The notes beneath the pieces are model-generated. The model saw only the letters and a program-made list of their open reading frames with translations. It had not been told where the DNA came from and ran no database searches. From Cervus elaphus (taxonomy: Eukaryota; Chordata; Mammalia; Artiodactyla; Cervidae): DNA of 64,000 nucleotides. Below, piece after piece: positions 30,593-42,239 of the stretch. Location: contig NC_057824.1 in the NCBI RefSeq assembly GCF_910594005.1, forward strand, positions 26,563,314-26,627,313, given 5' to 3'. Both the position numbers and the translations under genes were made by a program. Position 1 is the first letter of the stretch. Every line of letters starts with the position of its first letter.

Positions 30593-31408
30593 TTCAGTTC
30601 AGTCGCTCAGTCATGTCTGACTCTTTGTGACTCCCTGGACTGCAGCACGCCAGGCCTCCCTGTCCATCACCAACTCTCAGAGTTTACTCAAACTCATGTC
30701 CATTGAGTCAGTGATGCCATCCAACCATCTCATCCTCTTCTCCCTTCTCCCACCTTCAATCTTTCCCAGCATCAGGGTCTTTTCCAATGAGTCAGTTCTT
30801 CACATCAGGTGGCCAAAGGATTGGAGTTTCAGCTTCAGCATCGATCCTTCCAGTGAATATTTAGGACTGATTTCCTTTAGGATGGACTGGTTTGATTTCC
30901 TTGCAGTCCATGGGACTCTGAAGAGTCTTCTCCAACACCACAGTTCAAAAGCATCAATTCTTTGGTGCTCAGCTTTCTTTATAATCCAACTCTCCATCCA
31001 TTCATGACTACTGGAAAAACCATAGCCTTGACTAGATGGACCTTTGTCGGCAAGGTAATATCTCTGCTTTTTAATATGCTGTCTAGGTTGGTCATAACTT
31101 TTCTCCCAAGGAGTAAGCATCTTTTAATTTCATGGCTGCAGTCACCATCTGCAGTGATTTTGAAGCCCCCCAAAATAAAGTCTGTCACTGTTTCCACTGT
31201 TTCCCCATCTATTTGTCATGAAGTGATGGAACCAGATGCCATGATCTTAGTTTTCTGAATGTTGAGTTTTAACCCACCTTTTTCACTCTCCTCTTTCATT
31301 TTCATCAAGAGGCTCTTTAGTTCTTCTTTGCTTTCTGCCAAAAGGATGGTATCATCTGCATATCTGAGGTTTTTGATATTTCTCCCAGCAATCTTGATTC
31401 CAGCTTAT
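30593..31408 (-). mobile_element. BovB LINE (about 816 bp, 5'-truncated)
   Basis: Reverse copy starting at the CAGTTCAGTT terminal repeats and ending inside the palm region. The flanks TATGAAAAAT and TATGAAAGAT give a 9/10 target-site duplication. Confidence 0.92.
30800..31120 (-). pseudogene. BovB ORF fragment
   Basis: About 106 codons, of which the C-terminal two thirds match the BovB C-terminal domain (Lys-Lys-Ala-Glu-His-Gln-Arg-Ile-Asp-Ala-Phe-Glu-Leu-Trp). It overlaps a second frame at 30979-31197 carrying the preceding segment, which shows a frameshift near 31000. Confidence 0.82.
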
Positions 31409-31695
31409 ATGAAAGATATTTGCTATCTATAGCTCAGGAAAAAAACAGAAGACCTTAACTGTCTTCTCTTTTCTTGAGCAAAGAGGAAGCAAGTCATTTA
31501 TCCCAAAATCTGATGGCCATAGTGGGGAGGAAGAGTAGGGCTTTAGGTGTGAAGGGCTAGTTGAGATCAGAAATGGGAGAAAACGTAAGTAGGTAAATAA
31601 ATCAGACCCAGGGATAATTAATTCAGGTGCCCTGGAGAGAGAAAGAACTTATAGGGAAGTGTCAGGACAAAGAAGGATAATGATGCCTCACATTG
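31409..31695. other. No gene seen
   Basis: Single-copy-looking spacer between BovB copies. Confidence 0.4.
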
Positions 31696-31736
31696 GAGAC
31701 CCACATAGATGGCACTTTGGTGCTGCCTAAGGACTT

Positions 31737-32200
31737 ATCTGTCTGGTCAAGGCTATGGTTTTTCCAGTGGTCATTTATGGATGTGAGAGTTGGACTGTGA
31801 AGAAAGCTGAGCGCCGAAAAATTGATGCTTTTGAACTGTGGTGTTGGAGGAGACTCTTAAGAGTCCCCTGGACTGCAAGGAGATCTAACCAGTCCATCCT
31901 GAAGGAGATCAGTCCTGGGTGTTCATTGGAAAGACTGATGCTGAAGCTGAAACTCCAGTACTTTGGCCACCTGATGCAAAGAGTTGACTCATTGGAAAAG
32001 ACTCTGATGCTGGGAGGGATTGGGGGCAGAAGGAGAAGGGGACAACAGAGGAGGAGATGGCTGGATGGCATCAGTGACTCAATGGGTATGAGTTTGAGTA
32101 AACTCCGGGAGTTTGTGATGGACAGGGAGGCCTGGCATGCTGCGGTTCATGGGGTTGCAAAGATTCGGACACGACTGAGCGACTGAACTGAACTGAACTG
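31737..32200 (+). mobile_element. BovB LINE (about 464 bp) with perfect target-site duplication
   Basis: Forward 5'-truncated copy ending in three or four ACTGA repeats. AAGGACTTAT flanks it exactly on both sides, and the pre-insertion sequence is visible in copy A. Confidence 0.95.
31755..32186 (+). pseudogene. BovB ORF C-terminal domain, intact frame
   Basis: 143 codons open to the natural stop, about 90% like the same region at 24440-24870. It includes Trp-Cys-Trp-Arg-Arg-Leu-Leu-Arg-Val-Pro-Trp and the Arg-rich Gly-Gly-Arg-Arg-Arg-Arg-Gly block. No reverse transcriptase catalytic motif is present, because the insertion is truncated. It is the best preserved BovB piece here. Confidence 0.88.
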
Positions 32201-32202
32201 AA

Positions 32203-32420
32203 GGACTTATTCAAGCCAGGAGAGAAATACTTGCTGAGCAAGTACTAGGTTCCAGAGACTCTCCTAGGCACTTCCATGGGCCTTTTCTCATTCACCCTCA
32301 CAATAACTCTGTCAGGTAGGAAGTATTGTTCTCATTTTACAGATGAAGACACTGAGTCGCAGAAAGATAACTTGTCCAAAGTCATGGATATGTGCTACCT
32401 GCATTTTGAGTCTCTTCCTT
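32203..32420 (+). mobile_element. MIR SINE
   Basis: 'gcaagtactaggttccagagactctcctaggcac ... ctcacaataactctgtcaggtagg ... ttttacagatgaagacactgag' is the MIR order. It overlaps duplication copy B. Confidence 0.75.
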
Positions 32421-33354
32421 TTTCTTTTCTATTATAGTTAAAGGTCATAATATTAGATCTTGAAGGCTTTCCAGACTACCAATAAATTGCAAAATAACAA
32501 CAATCAGAAAATACAAAATAATAAGATACGAATAAAATGCCAAATGATAACAGCAATAACAACTATAAGAAACAGGAAAGATTCCATAAACTTTGCCAGG
32601 TCATGTCGACTGAAATTTTTACTTGCTATCAAGGACCTTCAAGGTAGGAACTAATAGATACCCAGACTAGAAACAGAGGTAAAAGATACTCTTGGAAGGC
32701 GGGGCTGAAGCTGTTTATAGCAACTCTGTCTATGCCAAGGTCAGAGTCAACACAGATTAACAAGTTGGTGGTACCCCATCCCTGGAGGGTGTGGCTGGCA
32801 GTGAATGAGAGATAGGGCAGCATAACCGTGTGTGTGGCTCATCATGCCAGGCTGCTTGGGTTCAACCCCCAGCTTCACTGCTTCCCAGTTATGCCACTTT
32901 CAACCCTATGACTTTGGGTGAGGTATGGTGTGACCAGATGCAGATCAAGAGAGAGAAACAGGTAGAGTTTTGTGATTTGCCACACTCACAGCTCCCTGGG
33001 GAGAAAGAGCATGCCATGTAGGGCCACCCGGGGAGGCAGCCGGCCCATCATGAGGCAGGGGGAGAGGGAGACTGTAGTCACGCTCCTTTACTGTGGTTTC
33101 TTCAGGAAGGAAAAGGAGAGGCAGAGTAAGCAGGTGTAAGATTGGCTCACTGAATAATTTCAGCAGGCTCTGGGGCATCGTTGCTCTCCCAGGTTACCTG
33201 GCCTAGGGTCCTTGGGGTGGACAGATCTGCCTGGAGTGTGAGCCCACTACAGAGGTGCTTGGGTGCGGATGTTTCTGCTCAAAAAGAACTAATTAACCTC
33301 TAGCCGGGGCCTCCAAACTGGGTCAAGACAGCATTTTAAAAGCTGCATTAGCAT
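32421..33354. other. No gene seen; single-copy-looking sequence
   Basis: A-rich at 32480-32560. No family or domain recognised. Confidence 0.45.
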
Positions 33355-33470
33355 TACCTTCAGCAAATTATGGAATTTCTGGACCCCCATTTCCTTATCT
33401 ATAAAATGAGAATATACATACCCTATAGGATTGTGTGGAGATTAAGAAAATAATCTGAAACTGGTGTCAG
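33355..33470 (-). mobile_element. MIR SINE fragment
   Basis: 'catttccttatctataaaatgagaa ... aggattgtgtggagatt'. Confidence 0.55.
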
Positions 33471-33489
33471 GAAGCATTCAAGAATATGT

Positions 33490-33700
33490 TATAATTTTTT
33501 AATTTTTTTGTGGTAAAATTCACTTAATATAACAGATAATATTTTAACCATATTTAACTACACATTTCAGTGGCATCAAGGACATTCACATTGTTGTGCA
33601 ACTCTCACTATCGGCCATCTCCTGAATTTTTCACCTTCTTAAACTGAAACTCTGTTCCCATTAAAAACTGAGTACCCCCCCAACCGCCCCGGACCCTGGT
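33490..33700 (-). mobile_element. Old L1 (L1MB-like) 3' UTR fragment
   Basis: 'gtggtaaaattcacttaatataac', 'ttcagtggcatcaaggacattcacattgttgtgcaac' and 'aaactgaaactctgttcccatta' match the eutherian L1 3' UTR layout. Confidence 0.65.
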
Positions 33701-36253
33701 GTCTACCAGTGTACATTCTGACTCTATGACTGTTCTAGGTACCTCTTATAATGTTATGATTTTAACATTAATACTAATGACTTTAGTATTAAAGTCATTA
33801 ACAAAATCCCAAGAAGGACCCTACCTTTTTCAATGCAAAGTTCACCATGTACAACACCCTCTTCTAGCTAAAATGGCCCCTGCCTCAGTCCTTACTCAGC
33901 TAGGCTGCCGACTCCGTGGGGCATTGAATCTGGGGTCTGTAGTTCGTCCATTTGCTGGCCAACGACCAACAAGGCAAAGTAGAATGGCCAGTGGAGTTGA
34001 TGGCTATCAGCAGAGCCAATCAGACCAGCCTCCTGGGGAATGTGGCCCATCAAACATGAAGAGGACCAGTTAGGTGGGAGGGAGAGGACGACAGAGTTGA
34101 GATGAGATGCAGAGCCATCATTAGGGAGAAAGAGGGAAACGGATAGAACAGGTTGCTTATGGAACTACCCTGAAGTGTGATAGCTTTTCTGGTTCCATTT
34201 ATACCATTTATATGCTGAAAATGCCTACCCCCTCTGGTTCCCTTTAAAGGAACTGTAGTCTCTTAAAATATGGCAACCATAGAGTTTTTCATGCTTTGCT
34301 TCAGCACATGCAAAATAGGTTGTCACTCCCACGTGAAACTAGAGAGAGGTCATGTGACTGTTACACCATCTGATCCTTAACTTGCTGTGGACCGTCCCAT
34401 GCCCTTTCTGAGCCCCAGTCCCTTCATCTGTCAAACCGCCTGGACAAGCTCTGAGGCTCTGACATACCGCCAGGTTCTGGTGCTCTGTGCCTTCGAGGGT
34501 GTCTGAGGTCACTGCAGGGTGGGGCCGTGGAATCAGGTGGGAACCACAGAGTGGAGGCATCAGCTCTGGGCAGGATCATCTTGGTGCTTGAGTCCTGCAT
34601 CCCCTCCCCCTCCCCAGATGCCTAGAGAAGAAACAGAGATGTGTTATCAACCAAAGACACGGAGATAAATATAGCCCTCGCTGGATTAATATCCCCAGGA
34701 TTACTCATGTCTCCTTCAAAGTGAAGCAAAGATCATGTGCCACCTGACAACCACCCATCTGGCCTGAGAAGAGTCGTCATATGGATGGTTCTCGCTAATT
34801 ATAGGTAAATACTGAAGGCAGGGCTTCCAGCACAGAGCCTCATCAGATCAGAACCCCTTTTCCAGGAGCCTAGTGGAAAGGTTGTGAGGTTACTTTGCTC
34901 AGACTCACCCAGGCATGTTCAGGCATGCCATCCCATCTTCCCAGAAGAAACTTTCTCCAACTTAAACACAGAGGGATATTATTGATAATGTTCCTTATTT
35001 TAAAAAGGGGTCAACGGTAGTGGCCTCTATGCCAAATAAAGAGCCAATGAAGACCGCAGATCATGAAGGGAAGCAAGTAAATAATCAACAATTTAATAAA
35101 TGCATGCTTGAGGATTCCTATTATGAACCCAAGTCTCTGTTTAGGTATACCAGGGCCCAGATTCATATAAAAGATGTTAATTTTTTTTTGCTGGTCCCAA
35201 ACAAAAAGCAGGCAGTGAATCATTCTGATCCCAGAAAGGAAGCTTCCTTGGTGAAAGCATGTAGCAACCCACAGCAGTGCCTTCTTAAAATAGTTGAAGA
35301 GTTCTTTCTCTCCATCCCAAGAGGATGACCAACTTGGAAGGTGAGGAATACATTCCTTAATGTATATGCCCTTGGACCATCACCAAGAGCTATCAGTTTA
35401 GCTGTGGACCAAATGTTGGGCAGGGAATTTGGTTTGGGGTGAGAAGGAAGTGAAATACTCAAACTGTGGATGTATTTTCATGAGTGTTTCCATTCTGTCC
35501 ACTCCTGGACCCTGGATCTCTGAGTACATTACTCTCCTCCTCATCACACCATCCAAGTAGCATGTCTTTCCCATGGAGGCTCACACTTCTACACCCTCCA
35601 AAGCCGGGTAGGCAATCTATATAATTGAAGTGGAACAGGTCTAAGAAAACTCACAAGGGTCTTTCAGTTGTTCATTAGTTGACCCACTTTTTAAAAGACG
35701 TGGCCACAGAGAAATATTTTTCTTCTAAAACAAAAATAGTGAGAGTATGGTGATGACTGACCATTGATGCCTGGCTCTAGAGTTTGGGAGACAGTAGAGT
35801 ATGTGAGGGATGATAATCAACTGAAGAGTATGTGCTCTGTGTCAAGGGTGCCCTTCTAAGGAGCCAGCCTATGGTTACCATTGCCAACCAAGGCCCGATA
35901 TTGCTAGATCATCTGACTTTTCCAAAGATACTCTCAACTAGGATATCCATAATTAATAGTCTGATTTTTTTTCTTGACTGAAATTTTTAGCAAATATTTG
36001 AAGATATTCTACTAGTTTGGAAAAAAAATAAGCACAGTCTTTGTTTCCATTTTGCTGAAGGGATAGGTTGTGAGTCAAGTACTCTCAGGGGCCTTCTGGT
36101 TGACTTGGGGAAGAAAGCTTATCTAAAATGACATCAACAGTTTAGAGGAGGGCAGGGCTGAGAGGTGGTGGGAAGCTGAGTCCTGGTGATAGCATTTGAA
36201 CTCCTGGATCCAACCACACCTGAAGCTTCCAACATCCCTGAACTTCTAGTTGC
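33701..36253. other. No gene seen; longest repeat-poor stretch
   Basis: About 2.5 kb with no interspersed repeat I can recognise. Open frames are short and domain-free. An open frame at 33872-34073 starts with an Arg-containing, hydrophobic N-terminus but matches nothing known to me. A non-coding regulatory role is possible but not shown. Confidence 0.5.
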
Positions 36254-36466
36254 ATGTGTGTGTGCACTCAGTCATGTCCAACTCTTTGTGACCCTATGGG
36301 CTGTAGCCTGGCAGGCCCTTCTGTCCATGGAAATTTCCAGAATACCAGAGTGGGTTGCCATTTCCTACTAAAGAGGATCTTCCAGACCCAGGGACTGAAC
36401 CCATGTCTCTTGCATCTCCTGAATTGCAGGTGGATTCTTTACCACTAGCACCACCTAGGAAGCTCC
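36254..36466 (-). mobile_element. Bov-tA SINE
   Basis: Reverse full-length copy, diverged, ending 'accacctaggaagctcc'. A TTCTAGTTGCAT duplication flanks it (36243-36254 and 36467-36478). Confidence 0.88.
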
Positions 36467-36478
36467 TTCTAGTTGCAT

Positions 36479-37367
36479 AGCCTAACACTCTTTTCCTTTT
36501 ATTTAAATCTGGCTTTCTCTGCCCTAGGATTTTTATTTGGAAGTTTGACTCCTCTCCTGCAGTCCTATCTCTTTCTACCTGTTACTTCCAAGGCAGTGGA
36601 CTAGCTTTCTCCTGCGAGCTGGAATGATGTAGCCTGTGTTTTGTGGATTTCTAACATCTCTGAGCCATGCTGGAGACTCGTTTGACTGGTCTGTAATCCC
36701 CTGGTGAAAATATAGTAAGCTGAAGCTCTTGGCACTTTGAATACATGATACAATAAAGAAAAAGACCCAATAATAGAAGAACAAACAGTACAATATTTTC
36801 TTAAGTGTATTTGGATTAGATTTATGTTAGATTTGGGAAGATGGCAATTTAATAGGTAGGGGAACTTTCATTTAACTTCAGAAAGTACATGTATAATTCA
36901 TCGCCACTCGGTACACAGAACTGCATGGAGAGATTGTAACCAGAGAGGGAGAAAGAGAAAGAGAAAGAGAGTGAGATATACTGCATGGCAGAGAGCAAAA
37001 CAGAGCCAGCTTTTACCCTGCTGAACCTCCTCTAGCAATTTATGGGGACTGTCAGCTACTAACAATCTAAATAACTCACTTCTATGCCAGAAATCATAAC
37101 TGAAGGAGAAAATACTGGAGATTAATCCTGTGTTGCGACTTTCTTGTGTGAAAATGCAGACACATGTTGGTCTGGGTATATGGGAGTCATGGAGTGGGAA
37201 TTGGCAAAATTTAAGGGCTAATATGCACTGTATCATTTTGGTCTTTATTTTCTCACAAGGGTCCCAAAGGTCATTCAAGAAGGGCTTCGATGGAAGCAGT
37301 AGAGAGAGAATGATGGGAAAATTGTTTTCCTGTTCTCATGTCAATAGAACTTTGGAGTAAAATAGAC
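36479..37367. other. No gene seen
   Basis: Contains a short GAGAAA repeat at 36945-36971; otherwise single-copy-looking. Confidence 0.45.
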
Positions 37368-37690
37368 CTGAATTTGAATCTTGATTCTTTCAGCTACAAT
37401 CTGTGTTATCTTGAATGAGCTTCAGTTTCCTTATCAGTAAAATGGCATGTGAGCTCAGTCATGTCCAACTCTTTGTGACCATGAAATTTTCCAAGCAAGA
37501 ATACTGGAGTGGGTAGCCATTCCCTTCTCCAGGGGATCTTTCCAACCCAGGAATTGAACTGATGTCTCATGTATCTCCTTCATTGGCAGGCAGATTCTTT
37601 ACCGCTTGAGCCATTGGGGAAGTCCATCTTTTTGAGCCTCAGTTTTCTTATCAGTAAAATGGAGGCAGTGATAATAGTATAAAGACAGTG
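37368..37690 (-). mobile_element. MIR SINE interrupted by Bov-tA
   Basis: MIR pieces at 37368-37442 and 37627-37690 bracket a Bov-tA. Confidence 0.65.
37443..37626 (-). mobile_element. Bov-tA SINE with unusually long flanking duplication
   Basis: Reverse copy with a deletion in the tail region. About 28 bases of MIR sequence (TGAGCTTCAGTTT... ending AGTAAAATGG) appear on both sides with two mismatches. Confidence 0.87.
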
Positions 37691-37787
37691 GTTGTACAAA
37701 GTATATATTCTCTTGTGCCTCCTCTTTAAAAAGTGTTGAGATAATAATTCATGAATAATAATAGTCCTAGTTGTTTTTTTCCTGTTT

Positions 37788-37788
37788 G

Positions 37789-37829
<41 letters not shown>

Positions 37830-37845
37830 GAGAGAGAGAGAGCAT
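37788..37845. repeat. GT microsatellite followed by GA tract
   Basis: About 20 GT units (37790-37828), then GAGAGA. A GA-rich, purine-biased zone continues to about 37900. Confidence 0.93.
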
Positions 37846-38084
37846 GAGAGAATGAGGGAGAAGGGGGCGGCAGGAAGGGAGACAGAGACAGAGAGAAAAT
37901 GAATAAGAACAGAACAGAATGATGTAAACCACCTGGACTCTGAGGCCAAACATCTGGAGTTCAGGTTATGTCTCTGCTATTTATTTATTTGTTTTTATAT
38001 ATCACAGTTTGCAATGCTTCACTGTTTTAAATTTTAAAAACAAAATCTCCTAGTGGGCACACAGGATGGTTGAAGTAAAAAAAA

Positions 38085-38362
38085 AATTTTTTTTCTTAAG
38101 TTGCTCAACTTTCTAAATTGAAGTATATAGTTGACTTACAGTGTTATGGTAATTGCTGCTGTACAGAAAAGTGACTCAGTCATATATATACATATATATA
38201 TATATACACATTCTTTAGTGTATCTTTCCCTTACGGATTATCCTAGGATATTGAATTTAGTTCACTGTCCTATACAGTAGGACCTTGTTTATCCATCCTG
38301 TATATACTAGTTTGAATCTACTCACCACATAACCCCATCCATCCCACCCCACCCCCATGACT
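38085..38362 (-). mobile_element. L1 3' end fragment
   Basis: Reverse L1 3' UTR: 'ttgaagtatatagttgacttacag', 'gctgtacagaaaagtgactcag', 'gtcctatacagtaggaccttg', 'tgtatatactagtttgaatctac'. Confidence 0.85.
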
Positions 38363-38369
38363 CTGCTAT

Positions 38370-38495
38370 TTATGCATCACCGACTCAATGGACATGAGTT
38401 TGAGTAAACTCCCGGAGTTGGTGATGGACAGGGAGGCCTGGGGTGCTGCAGTCCATGGGGTCACAAAGAGTCGGACACGACTGAGCAACTGAAAT
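38370..38495 (+). mobile_element. BovB LINE 3' end
   Basis: About 125 bases ending 'gacacgactgagcaactgaaatg'. Confidence 0.8.
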
Positions 38496-38498
38496 GAA

Positions 38499-38722
38499 GG
38501 TGGACTTTCTAAGTAGCGCTAGTGGTAAAGAACCTGCCTGCCAATGCGGGAGACATAAGAGACAAGGATCCAATCCCTGGGTCGGGAAGATCCCTTGGAG
38601 GAGAGCATGGCAACCCACTCCAGTATTCTTGCCTGGAGAATCCCATGGACAGAGGAGCCTGGAGGGCTACTGTCCACAGGGTTGCACAGTCGGACATGAC
38701 TAAAGCGACTTAGCACACACAT
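38499..38722 (+). mobile_element. Bov-tA SINE
   Basis: Forward full-length copy directly after the BovB tail. Confidence 0.88.
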
Positions 38723-39350
38723 GCAAAGTAAAGGTGATAATACTATTTTATCCCATAGATTGTTATGAGGGTTAAGTGAATAATTCCAAACACAGAAGTG
38801 CTTAGAACCATGCCTGTAACATGACGTACTGTACATCTAAACCATCCATAGCAACAGTACTATTAATTGAATCCTGATATTATTGCTATTAAGAATAATA
38901 ATGATAATAATTTCTTATTTGATGTAGAGGGTTAGGAGATTTAGGGAGGAAAATGATGAAGAGTATATAGACTTTGAAGTTATTCCTGCTTTAAAATATA
39001 CTCAACCTTCATTTCTACTTTTACAGAATAGAGATTGTAATTTCTGCCCCTTGAGATTAAAACGACATTACAGTGAGATCATGGTGTACCAGCTTAGGAC
39101 ACACTGGCTCTTGTGATGGTCTCTGACTTTGCAGAGGAGGAAGTAGGGGTGATTCAGCCGTTTGTGTGCAGACACACGAATGTTTTGGCCAAATGTCTTT
39201 TGCTAAACCTCTCGCCCTCATCCCTCCCCAGAAGCTGCCTGCTCTGAAGGACACTGGAAACATTTAGGGGGAAGTGTTAATCATGGGGTTTTCATTCATG
39301 GAAAGTGATGGTGTCATGTGAATGGATGTCACAGTTATCTGGGGGATTCC
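38723..39350. other. No gene seen; MIR at the left end
   Basis: 38735-38830 is MIR-like ('tagattgttatgagggttaagtg'). The rest is single-copy-looking. Confidence 0.45.
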
Positions 39351-39563
39351 GGGGCTTCCCTGATGGCTCAGCAGTAAAGAATCTGCTTGCCAGTGCAGGA
39401 GACACAGGTTCGATCCCTGGGATGGGAAGATCTCCTGGAGAAAGGGATGGCAAACCACACCAGTATTCTTGCCTGAAAACTCCCATAGAGAGAGGAGCCG
39501 GGTGGGCTACACTTCATGGGGTTGCAAAAAGCTGGACATGACTCAGCAACTGAGCACACAGGC
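39351..39563 (+). mobile_element. Bov-tA SINE
   Basis: Forward full-length copy, followed within 5 bases by an inverted copy. Confidence 0.9.
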
Positions 39564-39567
39564 ATGT

Positions 39568-39785
39568 CTGAAAGTGGAAGTGTTAGTTGCTCAGTCGGGT
39601 CCGATTCTTTGCAACCCCATGGACTGCAGCTCTTCAGGCTCCTCTGTCCATGGGATTTTTTCAGACAAGAATACTGGAGTGGGTAGCCATTCCCTACTGC
39701 AGGGGATCTTCCCAACCCAGGGATTGAACCTGGGTCTCCCACAGTGCAGGCAGATTCTTTACTGTCAGAGCCACCAGCGAAGCCC
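39568..39785 (-). mobile_element. Bov-tA SINE, inverted partner
   Basis: Reverse full-length copy, tail to tail with the preceding SINE, making a large imperfect palindrome centred near 39565. Confidence 0.9.
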
Positions 39786-40009
39786 ACATGCACGTCTAGT
39801 ACATCTTTTCTGAAAACTTCCCTGCAAGTGGGTCCTTGGCAGCCATGTGACCCTCTCCTCCTGTTACATGACTGGACTGGAGTTGGACCCCTGATCCAAT
39901 CAGATTCACTCTCTGCAGAGGTGGGAACTGGAAGATGAGTTCCTCCAAACCTGATAGCACAATTCAGCAAGAGTGATCTTTCTGAAAATCAATCACCTCC
40001 TTCCTGCTT

Positions 40010-40526
40010 TGAACACATCTGTAGCTCCCCTTGGCTCTTGGAACAAGGACCTGTTTAGTGTGACCTGAGACACCATGGACCTCCAGGGCCTCATCTCACA
40101 GCATGTCACCTTTCTTGTTAGTGCACTGGCCCTGTGCTTACCATGGGTCCTCTTGCTAAAGGGTCTTTGCTGATGCTGTTCCCTCTGCCTGGAACACCAG
40201 TCCTTCTGCTCTCCTCCTCGTCTTTCCTATATCATTTCTATAGTTACTTTCACAAGGAAATCTTCCCTCACCTCCCCGACTGGGTCAAGCTTATGTTCTG
40301 TGGGCTTTCATTGCCCTGTGTGCCTTTTCATCCTAATATAAGTCGCAGTTGTGATTATACATGTGTATGCATGATTATTTGATTGGTGACAGTCTCTCCC
40401 AGCAGAATCCAGGCTCCATTAGGATGAAGTCATCTTCACTTTTGCTCTCTGCTGTATCCCTAGTGTCTGGCACAGTGCCTTGTCCATAACAGATGCTCAA
40501 TAAATGCTTGCTTAATGAATGAATAA
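40010..40526 (+). mobile_element. L2 LINE 3' region
   Basis: 'ctgatgctgttccctctgcctggaacacc', 'caaggaaatcttccctcacctcc', 'gtatccctagtgtctggcacagtgcc' and 'gctcaataaatgcttgcttaatgaatgaa' follow the L2 3' consensus to its end. Confidence 0.8.
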
Positions 40527-40843
40527 GTTAAGTTCGGTCACTCAGTCACATCCAACTCTTTGTGACCTCATGGACTGCAGCACGCCAGGCTTTCCTGTCC
40601 ATCACCAACTCCCGGAGTTTACTCAAACTCATGTCCACTGAGTCGATGATCCCATCCAACCATCTTGTCCCCTTCTTCTCCTGCCTTCAATCTTTCCCAG
40701 CATCAGGGTCTTTTCCAATGAGTCAGATCTTCACATCAGATGGCCAAAGTATTAGAACTTCAGCTTCAGCATCAGTCAGTCCTTCCAATGAATATTCAGG
40801 ATTGATTTCCTTTAGGACTGACTGGTTTAATCTCCTTGCCAGG
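40527..40843 (-). mobile_element. BovB LINE 3' end (about 317 bp)
   Basis: Reverse copy. GAATGAATA on both sides is the likely target-site duplication, taken from the end of the L2. Confidence 0.88.
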
Positions 40844-41192
40844 AATGAATAGAGTTACAGGGAGAAAGTCCACATATTACAGCTGCTGAGATTTGAGACT
40901 TGTCCTGGTTCTCACCACCACTCTCCTTGAAGTGTTCTTTTCTTCACATTTTTGAAGATTCAGTGAGAGGCCCTAACCCTCCTTTCACTGAATGCCTATG
41001 CTTTGTTCAATCTTATGTGAGTGAGGTTCTTTTATCTGCAACCCAATAAGACCCTTTATGCTGCTATAAGGAGATGGAAATTGAGAAACTCCCAAGAGAT
41101 TTCTTCTTCCAGGGTGATTCAAAAGGAGGATACACATGAGGAGGGATGAGGTCAGAGGTTAAGGTTAACAGATAGAAGTTTTTATATATAGA
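40844..41192. other. No gene seen
   Basis: Single-copy-looking spacer. Confidence 0.4.
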
Positions 41193-41385
41193 ATGGGTAA
41201 ACAACAAGGTCTTACTGTATAGCACAGAGAACTATATTCAATATCCTTGATAAACCATAATGGAAAAGAATATAAAAAAGAATGTTTATACCTGTATACC
41301 TGAATCACTTTGCTGTGCAGTGGAAATTAACACAACTCTGCATGTCAACCATACTTCAATAAAAAATTTGATATTAAAAAAAAGG
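41193..41385 (+). mobile_element. L1 3' end
   Basis: 'gtaaacaacaaggtcttactgtatagcac' to 'ccatacttcaataaaaaatttg' and a poly(A) tail. Confidence 0.85.
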
Positions 41386-42239
41386 AGACTACACAGCACA
41401 AGCTTGTCATCAACAGATCATGGTGGTCATTTTCGACTGCTATTTATATTCTGGCTCAGCAGGTGACCCAGCCTAACCAGAGGGCAGCACTTTGGTTACG
41501 TCTAGCGCTGGCAGGATCCTACCTTCAGTCCTTAAAAAGCCCTCCCTAACTTCTGTATCCACATTTCCACTGGAAACACTCTTTCCCACCACAGGTCTTA
41601 ATTTGAATTCATTAGTAACCTCGTCAAATGCAAAAACTCCTTCTGGGAGATGAAACACTGGAAGTAACATAGAAGGATCCTGTCTATCACAGCAGAAAGA
41701 TCTTGTCCCTTCCATAATGTTCATCTTCCTAAACATGAGTCTAATCAGGTGTAATAATCAGTCTACTATTTCACCTCCTCTATACCTCAGTTGCCACATC
41801 AGGGTCACATCTTAGGACTCATGATCACTGAATGCTGCCCTATTTACAGGCATCACAAATGTCATCTCCCTTCTTTGTGACTGCAAACTCCTCTTCTTCC
41901 AGCTTGAAGGCAACTAACTCTCATAGGATCATTCTTTAACTTCATTATGACCCTAAGCCATTGACACCAAGTTCTCCATGTTCCTAAGCCTCTCTTCATG
42001 CCTATTCTTATACTGATATCATGGCCCATCACTTGCAATTATCTGCTCCCAAAGGCCCACTATCTTTGATATACTTGACTCCTTTTTTCTCTCCACCATA
42101 TTTGCCTGGTAAAACTCAACCCTATAGGCAATAAGCTTTCTGCCTTCTCTGTAGCTGCCCCTGGGTGACTAAAAACAATAAGAAAATAAAACCAGGATAC
42201 TGGTTTTACATTCTATAATGTATTTCATTTTTTTCCCCT
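41386..42239. other. No gene seen; single-copy-looking sequence
   Basis: An 87-codon minus-strand open frame (41736-41473) has no recognisable domain and is within chance length. Confidence 0.45.

Larger units (their letters stand above)
31696..32285 (+). repeat. Local duplication, copy B (filled site)
   Basis: 31696-31736 and 32203-32285 together match copy A at 29705-29825. The middle is a BovB insertion with a perfect 10-bp target-site duplication. Confidence 0.8.

Noticed and set aside
33699..34073. 124-codon frame with an internal Met followed by a mitochondrial-presequence-like stretch
   Set aside because: Presequence-like composition alone is weak; no downstream mature domain or exon structure was recognised.
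41473..41736. 87-codon minus-strand frame
   Set aside because: Chance length, no domain, no neighbouring exon.
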